From DASQFQ01 sp963811595 (GTDB lineage: Bacteria > Actinomycetota > Thermoleophilia > Solirubrobacterales > Solirubrobacteraceae), in the NCBI GenBank assembly GCA_963811595.1, contig CAWERW010000002.1, forward strand, positions 186,001 through 250,000: DNA of 64,000 nt. Reading direction: 5' to 3'. How positions within the stretch are numbered: the first letter of the stretch is position 1; each line of letters opens with the position of its first letter. This document shows, in pieces, positions 18,070 through 25,637 of the stretch. The translations under genes and the position numbers were made by a program. Below the pieces are notes generated by a model. That model was not told the DNA's origin, searched no databases, and saw only the letters and a program-made list of their open reading frames with translations.

Positions 18070-18695
18070 CCGGGCAGCAGCATCTCGGCGACGGCGTCAG
18101 CGAGCCAGTCGACGAAGTCGTCATGGGGCCATCCGCTCTCGTGGACGAGGGAGCAGTACACGGCGTGGCCGCCCATCACGAGCAGGATGTCCGTCGCCCG
18201 CTCGGCGTCGAGCCCGTCGCGCAGCCCGAACCGGCCGTCGATGTGCTCGACGGCCTCGCGGAAGCCTGAGCGCCGGAGCGCCTCGCCGCGCGTCCAGATG
18301 GCAGCGACGTCCGGATCGTGGGTGGCCGCGCTGACGACCTGGTCGAGCTGCGCGACCCGCCGGAGGATCGCTCCGACGCCCTCGACGAAGTGGCGGACGG
18401 CCGCCGCCCCGCTCGGAGCCTCGAGCATCGCCGCCCAGAACGGCTGCTCCTGCGGCGTCAGGGGCTCGTCCTCGCCCATCACGGCGCGGGCGATGCAGGC
18501 GTCGAGCAGGTTGACCTTCGTGTGGAACGTGAAGTAGACGGTCTGGACGGCGACGCCCGCGTCCGCGGCGACGTCCGCCATGCGCGTGCCCGCGAACCCG
18601 TGCTCGACGAAGCGACCCTGCGCGGCGTCGAGCATGCGGCGACGGGTCTCCTCCGCGCGCTGGCGGCGGGTGGGTCTATCTGGGTTGACAGTCAC
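18066..18695 (-). CDS. TetR-family transcriptional regulator
   Basis: About 209 residues. The N-terminal helix-turn-helix has EETRRRMLDAAQGRFVEHGF and ADVAADAGVAVQTVYFTF. The C-terminal ligand domain is variable and gives no substrate clue. Starts available are GTG at 18704 or GTG at 18695. The second is used because the first overlaps the predicted -10 box TAGAGT. It is divergent from the glycosyltransferase and probably represses that gene and itself through the CTAGTGTC repeats between them. Confidence 0.8.
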   Translation of the reverse strand: MTVNPDRPTRRQRAEETRRRMLDAAQGRFVEHGFAGTRMADVAADAGVAVQTVYFTFHTKVNLLDACIARAVMGEDEPLTPQEQPFWAAMLEAPSGAAAVRHFVEGVGAILRRVAQLDQVVSAATHDPDVAAIWTRGEALRRSGFREAVEHIDGRFGLRDGLDAERATDILLVMGGHAVYCSLVHESGWPHDDFVDWLADAVAEMLLPG

Positions 18696-18715
18696 TAGTG
18701 TCACACTCTAGTGTC
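18685..18715 (+). promoter_or_regulatory. Glycosyltransferase promoter with TetR operator repeats
   Basis: TTGACA (18685-18690) and TAGTGT (18709-18714) are separated by 18 bp and point at the glycosyltransferase. Two direct copies of CTAGTGTC (18695-18702 and 18708-18715) and the palindrome CACTAGTG lie in and beside the spacer. A regulator bound there would block both divergent promoters. Binding by the adjacent TetR protein is inferred. Confidence 0.55.
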
Positions 18716-18730
18716 TCGCTACAGAAAGGC

Positions 18731-20026
18731 ATGCGCTTCCTGTTCGCAACGATGCCGTTCGACGGTCACTTCAAGCCGCTGACCGGGATCGCGGTGCGGC
18801 TGCGGGAGCTCGGCCACGACGTGCGCTGGTACGCCGGGCCCTCGTACGCCCGCCCGCTGCGGGAGCTGGGCATCCCGCACCTTCCCTTCGACCGGGCCCC
18901 CGAGGTGTCGGGCGAGAACATCGCGGACGTGTTCCCGGAGCGTGCCCGGCTCTCCGGGCCGAAGCTCATCGCGTTCGAGTTCGAGCACATCTTCGTCACC
19001 AACTGCGAGGCGCACTTCCGGGACATCGAGGCGCTGCGGGGCGCATTCCCGTTCGACGCGCTCATCGCGGACGACGGGCTGTACGCGATCAAGCTCGTGG
19101 CGGAGAAGCTCCGGGTGCCCGTATACGCGGTCGGCGTGGCGCCGCTGATGTTCAACTCCCGCACCGCCCCGCCGAACTTCTTCGGCTTGAAGCCCGCGCG
19201 GTCGCCGCTCGGACGCGTGAGGGACCGTGTCGTCGACGGGCTGCTGAACAGCACGATGAAACGAGGGGCGCAGCGTTTCAACGACCTGCTCGTCGCCGAG
19301 GGCCTCGCCCCGTTGGCGGCGCCGCGCGACTTCTTCGACATCCCCGCCCACGCGTCGACCGTCTTCTTCCAGAGCGGCGTCCCCGGCTTCGAGTATCCGC
19401 GGCCCGACCTGCCGGAGAACGTCAGGTTCGTCGGCCCGCTGCTCCCCCACCGGCGGGCGTTCGCGAGGCCGCCCTCGGCTCCGGAAGGGCTGCGGGACGC
19501 GGACTCGGTCATCGTGGTGTCGCAGGGCACGGTCGACAACAAGGATCACGAGAAGCTGCTGGCGCCGGCGCTCGAGGCGCTGGCGGGCACCGAGCACCTG
19601 GTGGTCGCGGCGACGGGCGGGTGCGACACCGCCCGGCTGCGCGAGCGATTCCCGGCCGGCAACGTCGTGGTGGAGGACGTCGTCGACTTCGCGGCGGTGT
19701 TCGAGCGCGCCCGGCTCTTCATCTGCAACGGGGGGTACGGCAGCATCCTGCTCGCGCTCGCGAACGGCGTGCCCGTCCTCTCGGCGGGCAAGCGCGAGGG
19801 CAAGAACGACGTCAACGCGCGGGTCGACCACTTCGGCGTCGGCATCGACCTCCGCACGGAGCGCCCGAAGCCTCGCGCGATCGCCAGGGCGGTCGAGCGG
19901 ATCGTCGGCGACCCGTCGTACGCCGCGCGGGCCGAGCGACTGCGCGACGAGCTCGCCGGTTACGCGCCGCTCGACCTGATCGCCGACGAGCTCGCGGCAC
20001 GCAAGGGGGTTAGCCTGCGCGCATGA
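18731..20026 (+). CDS. Glycosyltransferase, GT1/MGT (macrolide glycosyltransferase-like)
   Basis: 431 residues starting MRFLFATMPFDGHFKPL, the usual GT1 opening. The C-terminal nucleotide-sugar region includes CNGGYGSILLALANGVPVL, matching the position of the HxG donor loop but with Asn in place of His. Expected role: moving a sugar from UDP- or dTDP-sugar to a small hydrophobic acceptor, possibly as detoxification, which would fit TetR control. The ATG at 18731 follows AGAAAGG; an earlier GTG is out of register with the promoter. Confidence 0.8.
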   Translation: MRFLFATMPFDGHFKPLTGIAVRLRELGHDVRWYAGPSYARPLRELGIPHLPFDRAPEVSGENIADVFPERARLSGPKLIAFEFEHIFVTNCEAHFRDIEALRGAFPFDALIADDGLYAIKLVAEKLRVPVYAVGVAPLMFNSRTAPPNFFGLKPARSPLGRVRDRVVDGLLNSTMKRGAQRFNDLLVAEGLAPLAAPRDFFDIPAHASTVFFQSGVPGFEYPRPDLPENVRFVGPLLPHRRAFARPPSAPEGLRDADSVIVVSQGTVDNKDHEKLLAPALEALAGTEHLVVAATGGCDTARLRERFPAGNVVVEDVVDFAAVFERARLFICNGGYGSILLALANGVPVLSAGKREGKNDVNARVDHFGVGIDLRTERPKPRAIARAVERIVGDPSYAARAERLRDELAGYAPLDLIADELAARKGVSLRA

Positions 20027-20769
20027 CCTTTCGAGAGCTCCACGAGGGCGAGCCGTTCCTCATCCCCAACCCGTGGGACATCGGCTCGGCGATCGTGCTC
20101 GAGCGACTTGGGTTCAAGGCGCTCGCCACCACCAGCAGCGGCTTCGCGTACACGCTCGGGCGGGCCGACGGCGACGTGACGCTCGACGAGGTCGTCGAGC
20201 ACGTGCGCGTGCTCGCGGCGGCCACGAGCCTCCCGCTGTCGGTCGACCTCCAGAACGGCTACGGGCCGCCCGGCGAGGCGATCACGCGCATCGCCGAGGC
20301 GGGCGCGGCCGGCGGCTCGATCGAGGACTACGACGTCACCACGGACCGCATCTACGAGCTCGACGAGGCGGTGGAGCGGATCGCGGAGGCCGTCGAGGCG
20401 GCCAGGGCGGCCGACTTCGTGCTGACCGCCCGGGCGGAGAACTTCGTCCACGAGAACAACGACCTCGACGACACGATCGCCCGCCTCCAGGCCTTCGAGG
20501 CCGCCGGCGCCGACGTCCTCTACGCCCCGCGGCTGCCCAGCGTCGACGAGGTCCGCGCGATCTGCGAGGCGGTCTCGAAGCCCGTCAACGTCCTCGCCCG
20601 CCGCGGGCAGAGCTTCGACGAGGTGGTCGCGGCCGGCGCGCAGCGCGTGAGCGTCGGCGGTCAGCTGACGTGGGTCACCACGGCGGCGCTGACCGCCGCC
20701 GCGGAGCGGCTCCGCGACGGCGACTTCTCGGTGCTGGGCGCGCGGCCGCCGGAGGGCCTGGGGGGTTAG
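20023..20769 (+). CDS. Isocitrate lyase/PEP mutase family protein
   Basis: 248 residues of the (beta/alpha)8 PEP-mutase/isocitrate-lyase superfamily. Visible features are PNPWDIGSAIVLERLGF at the start, SVDLQNGYG (metal-binding region), GGSIEDYD and LTARAENFV. It lacks the full KKCGH isocitrate-lyase loop. It probably cleaves or rearranges a small 2-oxo or 2-hydroxy acid; substrate unknown. It overlaps the glycosyltransferase stop (ATGA) and converges on the CysO-like gene with a 4 bp overlap. Confidence 0.82.
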   Translation: MTFRELHEGEPFLIPNPWDIGSAIVLERLGFKALATTSSGFAYTLGRADGDVTLDEVVEHVRVLAAATSLPLSVDLQNGYGPPGEAITRIAEAGAAGGSIEDYDVTTDRIYELDEAVERIAEAVEAARAADFVLTARAENFVHENNDLDDTIARLQAFEAAGADVLYAPRLPSVDEVRAICEAVSKPVNVLARRGQSFDEVVAAGAQRVSVGGQLTWVTTAALTAAAERLRDGDFSVLGARPPEGLGG

Positions 20770-21041
20770 GCCCCGCCCGCCATCGCGGGCAGGATCACCA
20801 GCGTGTCCGACTCGGACACGGTCGTCTGCAGCCCGTCGAGGACGCGGACGTCCTCGTCGTTGAGGTAGACGTTGACGTAGCGGTTGAGCTGCCCCTCGCC
20901 CGAGAAGAGCTGGGACTGGGTGTCGGGGTGCTGCTCGGCGAGCGAGGAGAGCACGGCGCCGACGTCCTCGCCGGCGGCCTGCACCTCCTTCTCACCGCCC
21001 ACGGAGGGGCGCAGCACGGGTGGGATCTTCACGGTGGCCAT
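20766..21041 (-). CDS. cysO: CysO/MoaD/ThiS-like ubiquitin-fold sulfur-carrier protein
   Basis: 91 residues, beta-grasp fold: MATVKIPPVLR opening, a central LNRYVNVYLNDEDVR segment, and the end SDTLVILPAMAGGA. The Gly-Gly is followed by one Ala, so the C-terminus would need trimming before adenylation and thiocarboxylation; the JAMM peptidase at 11226-11621 is a candidate. It follows the E1-like gene with a 13 bp gap. Similarity to mycobacterial CysO (ending AVAGG) and the CysM gene nearby favour cysteine synthesis over molybdopterin, but MoaD-like use is not excluded. Confidence 0.82.
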   Translation of the reverse strand: MATVKIPPVLRPSVGGEKEVQAAGEDVGAVLSSLAEQHPDTQSQLFSGEGQLNRYVNVYLNDEDVRVLDGLQTTVSESDTLVILPAMAGGA

Positions 21042-21054
21042 AGGAGCGCGGACC

Positions 21055-22236
21055 CTAGCCTGCGGCGGCGCAGAACGCCTCGTAGTCGGGGAACACGCCG
21101 AGCTCGTCGTCGGAGATCTCGGACGGGTCCTTCGAGCAGATCTCGCACTCCGGGTCGCGGCGGACCTTCAGCTCGGTGAACGTCGCGCCGAGCGCCTCGT
21201 AGAGGAGCAGGCGGCCGACCAGCGGCTCGCCGGCGCCGGTCACGAGCTTGATGACCTCGGTCGCCTGGAGCAGGCCCATCGTGCCCGGGAGCACGCCGAG
21301 GACGCCGTTGGCGCCGCAGGAGGGCGCCATCTCGGCCGGCGGCGGCACCGGATACAGGCAGCGGTAGCACGGCCCGTCGTGAGGCTTGAAGACCGAGAGC
21401 TGGCCGTCGAAGCCGAGGATCGAGGCCGACACGACCGGGATGCCGAGGCGCACGGTGGCGTCGTTGAGCAGGTAGCGCGTCGGGAAGTTGTCGACGCCGT
21501 CGACGATCACGTCGTAGCCCTGGATGATCTCCATGACGTTCGAGGCGTCGAGGCGGGTCCTGTACTTGACGACGTTCACGTCGGGGTTGATCGCCTTCAC
21601 CGACTCCTCCGCGGAGTCGACCTTCGGCGTCCCGATGCGGTCGGTCGTGTGGATGACCTGGCGCTGGAGGTTGGAGAGGTCGACCTCGTCGTCGTCGACG
21701 ATGCCGAGCGTGCCGACCCCCGCCGCCGCGAGGTAGAGCGCGGTCGGGGAGCCGAGCCCGCCGGCGCCGAGCAGCAGCACCTTGGACTGGAGCAGCTTGG
21801 TCTGGCCCTCGAGCCCGATCTCGGGCACGAGCAGGTGGCGCGAGTAGCGCTCGCGCTGCTCCTTGGTGAGCGACTTCGGGACCTCGACGTCGTAGCCGCG
21901 GTCCTTCCACAGCGTGATGCCGCCGTTCATCGAGGCGACGTTCCCGTAGCCGAGCTGCTCGCGCAGCGTGTTGGCGGCGAGCGCCGAGCGCTGCCCGGAG
22001 GCGCAGTAGAGGACGACGCGCTGGTCGCGATCGGCGACGGCGCCCTCGATGCGCGACTCGAGGTAGCCGCGCGGCACGTGCTTGGCGCCGGGGATGTGGC
22101 CGGCGTCCCACTCCTCGGACTCGCGGACGTCGACGAGGACCACCCCGTTGCCGAGGTGCTCGCGCACCTCCGCCGGGTCGACCTCCTCGACCTGGCTGCG
22201 GATCTTGCGGATGATCTCCGCTCCGCTTGGGCTCAT
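21055..22236 (-). CDS. moeZ: Rhodanese-E1 fusion (MoeZ/MoeB-type sulfur-carrier activating enzyme)
   Basis: 393 residues. An N-terminal rhodanese domain (residues ~18-115) has the active-site Cys in YCASGQRS. An E1-like adenylating domain follows (residues ~125-390), with GAGGLGSP (ATP loop), DDDEVDLSNLQRQ, and zinc pairs CYRC and CEIC. It should adenylate CysO and pass sulfur to its C-terminus. The order is the reverse of mycobacterial MoeZ, where the rhodanese is C-terminal. ATG at 22234-22236, with a moderate GGAACGAG upstream. The start overlaps the shifted stop of the upstream gene. Confidence 0.88.
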   Translation of the reverse strand: MSPSGAEIIRKIRSQVEEVDPAEVREHLGNGVVLVDVRESEEWDAGHIPGAKHVPRGYLESRIEGAVADRDQRVVLYCASGQRSALAANTLREQLGYGNVASMNGGITLWKDRGYDVEVPKSLTKEQRERYSRHLLVPEIGLEGQTKLLQSKVLLLGAGGLGSPTALYLAAAGVGTLGIVDDDEVDLSNLQRQVIHTTDRIGTPKVDSAEESVKAINPDVNVVKYRTRLDASNVMEIIQGYDVIVDGVDNFPTRYLLNDATVRLGIPVVSASILGFDGQLSVFKPHDGPCYRCLYPVPPPAEMAPSCGANGVLGVLPGTMGLLQATEVIKLVTGAGEPLVGRLLLYEALGATFTELKVRRDPECEICSKDPSEISDDELGVFPDYEAFCAAAG

Positions 22237-22761
22237 GAAATCACTCGTTCCAGGTCAGGTTTCAAAGCTTCAGAAAGTATAGCTCGGCCGAAGCCGAAGG
22301 CGGGCCGGCTCGGGGCGACCGCATCGACGCCGTCGCGGAGCGCGAACAGCTGCGACAGCGTATGCGGCCGCGCGACCGCCGCGCCGGGACACGGCGTCCT
22401 CCTCCGGCTCCGGCGCGGCCAGCGCTCCGCGAAGCCGCGCGAGCGCGGCGGTGACCGTCTCGCGCGCGGGTGCCGCGACCTCGACGGTCAGGGAGCCGTA
22501 GCCGTAGTCGAGCAGCGCCAGGCCGCCGTCCTCGAGGCGTACGAACGCCTCCAGCTCGTCGCCGTCGGCGCTGGCGCGGACGAGCACCGGCTCGCCGAGC
22601 GCGGCGGCGGCGGCCGCGTCGACCTCGGCCGCGAAGTCGTCGTGCCCGAGGTGGATCAGCCCGCGGTCGGCGAGCTGGCCGAGGAAACGCGCGCGCGGAA
22701 GGTCCCGACCCGTCTCGAGAGGGACACGCAGGGTGGCGTCGTTGCGGCTCGGAGTGGCCAT
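22233..22761 (-). CDS. Hypothetical protein, interrupted by an apparent +1 frameshift
   Basis: The first part (22761 to about 22390) reads MATPSRNDATLRVPLETGRD and contains GLALLDYGYGSLTVEV. Around 22386-22389 (TCCC run on the minus strand) the high-GC3 coding pattern leaves this frame and continues in the +1 frame with HTLSQLFALRDGVDAVAPSR. That frame ends at TGA 22233-22235, overlapping the moeZ ATG as ATGA. Deleting one C restores about 175 residues. Staying in the first frame gives an Arg-rich tail that stops at 22270. I do not recognise the family. An extra base in the assembly, a real mutation or programmed shifting are all possible. Confidence 0.55.
22268..22283 (-). promoter_or_regulatory. 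moeZ-cysO promoter element shared with cysM
   Basis: On the minus strand it reads GCTATACTTTCTGAAG. TATACT (22276-22281) is a near-consensus -10 box that would start transcripts about 32 nt before the moeZ ATG. Fifteen of 16 bases match the cysM element at 12833-12848. It falls in an AT-rich dip inside the end of the frameshifted upstream gene. Confidence 0.5.
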
Positions 22762-22862
22762 GTCGGTCGGTCTGGGCGGGGACCCATGTGCTCAACGATA
22801 CAAGGCGGTTCCGGTCGAGCAACCATAAGGCTCCCTGGACGGATGGCCGATAGGACCAACGA

Positions 22863-23858
22863 ATGCGCACGCGCACGCTGCTCACCCAGGTTCTCGCGGT
22901 CAACTCGCTGCTCGTCGGCGCCACGGCGATCATCGCGGCCGTCGTCGCGCGCGACCGCCTGAGCGACGCGGCGAGCACCGAGGGCCTGCTGCTGCTCGCG
23001 CTCGCGGTGTTCAGCGCCGTGCTGCTCAACTCGCTGCTGATCCGCTACCGGCTCGAGCCGATGGACCGGCTCGTGCGGACGATGGACCAGGTCGACCTGC
23101 ACGCCCCCGGCATGCGCGCCAAGCCGCCGCGCTGGGCCGCCCGCGAGGTCCAGAAGCTCAACGCCGGCTTCAACAACATGCTCGCCCGCATCGAGGAGGA
23201 GCGCCGCCAGGCCGGTCGCGCCGTGCTGCGCGGCCAGGAGCAGGAGCGCTCGCGGATCGCCCAGGACCTCCACGACGAGGTCAACCAGGCCCTCACCGGC
23301 ATCCTGCTGCGGCTCGAGGCGACGACGATGGACGCGCCCTACGCGCTGCGCCCGGAGCTGCAGGAGACCAAGCGGCTCGCCAACCAGGCGATGGAGGAGC
23401 TCCTGCACCTCGCGCGCCAGCTGCGCCCGACCGCGCTCGACGACCACGGCCTCATCCCCGCGCTCGCCTCCCAGGTCGAGGACTTCTCGCAGCGCACCGG
23501 GATCGACGCGCGCTTCTCGCGCCAGGGCCAGCTGCCGATCCTCACCGACGAGGAGCAGCTCGTCATCTACCGCGTCACGCAGGAGAGCCTGTCCAACATC
23601 GCCCAGCACGCCGGCGCCCAGCACGTCAGCGTCCAGCTCTCCTTCGTCGGCCGCACGATCCTTCGCATCACCGACGACGGCAAGGGCTTCGACCCCGGCC
23701 CCGGCAACGCCGGCCGCAACGGCCGGCCGCGCGGCCGCGTGGGCGGCCTCGGGCTGTCGGGCATGCGCGAGCGCGCCCTGCTCGTCGGCGGAAATCTCGC
23801 CCTGTACTCCGCGCCCGGAGAGGGCACGACCATCGAACTCACCATGGGAGCCACATGA
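22863..23858 (+). CDS. NarL-type sensor histidine kinase (HisKA_3)
   Basis: 331 residues. Two transmembrane helices lie at the N-terminus (residues ~5-27 and 38-58) with almost no loop between, so there is little extracytoplasmic sensor. A HAMP-like linker follows, then the H-box RIAQDLHDEVNQALTG with the phospho-accepting His. The HATPase_c domain has QESLSNIAQHA (N box), DDGKGFDPG (G1) and GLGLSGMRERA (G2). It overlaps the response-regulator gene by 4 bp (ATGA). TAGGAC lies 6 nt before the ATG. Confidence 0.9.
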   Translation: MRTRTLLTQVLAVNSLLVGATAIIAAVVARDRLSDAASTEGLLLLALAVFSAVLLNSLLIRYRLEPMDRLVRTMDQVDLHAPGMRAKPPRWAAREVQKLNAGFNNMLARIEEERRQAGRAVLRGQEQERSRIAQDLHDEVNQALTGILLRLEATTMDAPYALRPELQETKRLANQAMEELLHLARQLRPTALDDHGLIPALASQVEDFSQRTGIDARFSRQGQLPILTDEEQLVIYRVTQESLSNIAQHAGAQHVSVQLSFVGRTILRITDDGKGFDPGPGNAGRNGRPRGRVGGLGLSGMRERALLVGGNLALYSAPGEGTTIELTMGAT

Positions 23859-24487
23859 AGATCCTGATCGCCGACGACCACGGCATCGTCCGTGGCGGCA
23901 TGCGCCTGCTGATCGACCGGCAGCCCGACATGGAGGTCGTGGCCGAGGCCGAGGACGGCGTCGACGCCTTCGAGCAGGCGCTCTCCTCCAAGCCCGACCT
24001 GTGCGTGCTCGACGTCTCGATGCCGCGCATGACCGGCATCCAGGCGGCGCGCGAGATCCGCTCGCACATGCCCGAGACGCAGGTGCTCGTGCTCTCGATG
24101 CACGACGACGAGCGCTACGTGTTCGACGCGCTGAAGGCGGGCGCCTCGGGCTACGTGCTCAAGCGCGAGGTCGACCAGGCGCTGCTCGGCGCCATCCGCG
24201 CCGTGCACCGCGGCGAGGCGTTCCTGACCACGGCGGTCGAGCGGTCGCTGATCCGCGACTGGATGTCCGACGACCACGCCGGGCCGGAGGAGCCGCTGAC
24301 CCCGCGCGAGCAGGAGGTCCTCAAGCTGATCGCCGAGGCGCACACGAACAAGCAGATCGCCGAGATCCTCCACCTCGCCGAGAAGACCGTCGAGTCGCAT
24401 CGCGCGAACCTCCTGCGCAAGCTGGGGATGCGCGACCGCGTCGAGCTCGTCCGCTACGCGATCCGCCGCGGGCTGACGGAGGCCTAA
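23855..24487 (+). CDS. NarL/FixJ-family response regulator
   Basis: 210 residues. Receiver domain with acidic pair ADDH, phospho-acceptor Asp in CVLDVSMPRM, Ser in LSMHDDE and Lys in VLKREV. The C-terminal LuxR-type helix-turn-helix has LTPREQEVLKLIAEAHTNKQIAEIL and KTVESHRANLLRKLGM. Partner of the adjacent kinase. SCO1 begins 11 bp downstream, so control of that copper protein is possible but unproven. Confidence 0.92.
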   Translation: MKILIADDHGIVRGGMRLLIDRQPDMEVVAEAEDGVDAFEQALSSKPDLCVLDVSMPRMTGIQAAREIRSHMPETQVLVLSMHDDERYVFDALKAGASGYVLKREVDQALLGAIRAVHRGEAFLTTAVERSLIRDWMSDDHAGPEEPLTPREQEVLKLIAEAHTNKQIAEILHLAEKTVESHRANLLRKLGMRDRVELVRYAIRRGLTEA

Positions 24488-24497
24488 CCTCTCGCGG

Positions 24498-25094
24498 GTG
24501 CCGACCCGCGTCCTCTACGCCCTCGCCACGCTCGGCCTGTGCGCCGCGGCGGCGGTCGCGGGCGTCTGGATCGCGGCGAGCCAGGGCGAGGAGCGGACGG
24601 CCTCGCCCACCGGCTTCGAGGGAGCGATCCGCCCGCCCGGCGCGCGCGCCCCGGACTTCCGCCTGCGCGACCAGGACGGCAAGCCGGTGGCGATGGCCGA
24701 CTACCGCGGCCGCACGGTCGTGATGACGTTCGTGTACTCGACCTGCGAGGACACGTGCCCGGGCCAGGTGCAGTCGATCCGCGGCGCGCTCGACCGGCTC
24801 GGCCGCGACGTGCCAGTGCTCGCGGTCACCGTCGACCCCCGCAACGACACGCGCGCCCGGGCGCGGCGCTTCCTGCTCGAGCAGCACATGACCGGCCGCG
24901 CGCGCTTCGTGCTCGGCAGCGAGCGCGAGCTCGCGCCGGTGTGGCGCGGCTACGGCATCGCGCCCCAGCGCGGCGAGCTCGACCACTCCGCCTACGTCGT
25001 GCTCGTCGACGGGGACGGCCTCCAGCGCATCGGCTTCCCCCACTCCCAGCTCACGCCCGAACGGCTGGCGTCAGACCTGAAGCGGCTCGGCTAG
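24498..25094 (+). CDS. SCO1/SenC/PrrC-type copper chaperone or thiol protein
   Basis: 198 residues with an N-terminal signal anchor (residues ~5-27). The thioredoxin fold carries the copper-binding CEDTC (CxxxC) and the distal His in ELDHSAYVV, so all three SCO1 metal ligands are present. Its usual job is to assemble the CuA site of cytochrome c oxidase. GTG start at 24498 with TAACCT exactly 7 nt upstream and no Shine-Dalgarno, suggesting its own leaderless transcript. Confidence 0.88.
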   Translation: MPTRVLYALATLGLCAAAAVAGVWIAASQGEERTASPTGFEGAIRPPGARAPDFRLRDQDGKPVAMADYRGRTVVMTFVYSTCEDTCPGQVQSIRGALDRLGRDVPVLAVTVDPRNDTRARARRFLLEQHMTGRARFVLGSERELAPVWRGYGIAPQRGELDHSAYVVLVDGDGLQRIGFPHSQLTPERLASDLKRLG

Positions 25095-25097
25095 GCA

Positions 25098-25148
25098 GGG
25101 GGTGTGGCCAGTTGATGGCAATTATTCCTACGAACCGGCCACACCCCC
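25098..25148. repeat. Long perfect inverted repeat with AT-rich loop
   Basis: GGGGGTGTGGCC (25098-25109) pairs perfectly with GGCCACACCCCC (25137-25148). The 27-nt loop is AT-rich for this genome and includes GGCAATTATTCC. It lies in the 136 bp convergent gap after SCO1. It could be a bidirectional terminator, although no T-tract follows, or a copy of a dispersed palindromic element. The rest of the gap (25149-25230) shows nothing else recognisable. Confidence 0.6.
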
Positions 25149-25230
25149 GGTCCGAGGGCGCCGCGGCAGCTGAACCCGGCCCCACCCAGCCAGCCGTTGA
25201 CCTTCGCCGCAGCAGCCGGAAGCGGCTGAG

Positions 25231-25464
25231 CTAGGCGAGCGCCATCGCGTCCTGCGCCGCGTCCTCGCGGTCCGCCGCCGCTCGGTAGGCGGCGTAGGCC
25301 TCGCGGCCGCCGTCCGACCGCCAGGTGCGCCACGCACCCTCGGTCTCCTCATGGGCGTCGCTCCACGCGTCGTAGAGCGCGTCCCGGGCGGGCTCCCGCC
25401 GCAGGATCAGCTCATGCGTATCGGCGACCTGGTCGAGCAGGAGCTTGAGATCGTGGCGGCTCAT
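25231..25464 (-). CDS. Small conserved hypothetical protein (77 aa)
   Basis: Predicted soluble, mostly alpha-helical and acidic protein: MSRHDLKLLLDQVADTHELI, then DALYDAWSDAHEETEGAWR and an Ala-rich end. It may form coiled or helical bundles. ATG 25462-25464 follows AGGTG at a good distance, so this start is preferred to an ATG six codons upstream. No family recognised. Confidence 0.5.
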   Translation of the reverse strand: MSRHDLKLLLDQVADTHELILRREPARDALYDAWSDAHEETEGAWRTWRSDGGREAYAAYRAAADREDAAQDAMALA

Positions 25465-25502
25465 CTGTGCACCTATTCGCACGATGACCCGAAACGGTTG
25501 TG

Positions 25503-25637
25503 TCAGTCGTTCGGATCGGTCGACCCGGACCGGCGGTCACGGATCTTGCCGACGACGATGACCCCGACGAGGATCACCAGCGGCGCGACGTAGGCGAGCG
25601 AGACGAGCCAGTGGCCGGGGTGCGCGAAGACGATCAC
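25503..25637 (-). CDS. 44-aa single-pass membrane protein
   Basis: Starts at GTG 25635-25637, overlapping the stop of the large membrane protein gene as GTGA. The sequence opens VIVFAHPGHW, followed by one transmembrane helix (residues ~12-31) and a basic/acidic cytoplasmic tail (KIRDRRSGSTDPND). Tight coupling and the shared FAH opening (the larger protein begins MVLFAHG) suggest it is a subunit or stabiliser of that protein. Confidence 0.6.
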   Translation of the reverse strand: MIVFAHPGHWLVSLAYVAPLVILVGVIVVGKIRDRRSGSTDPND

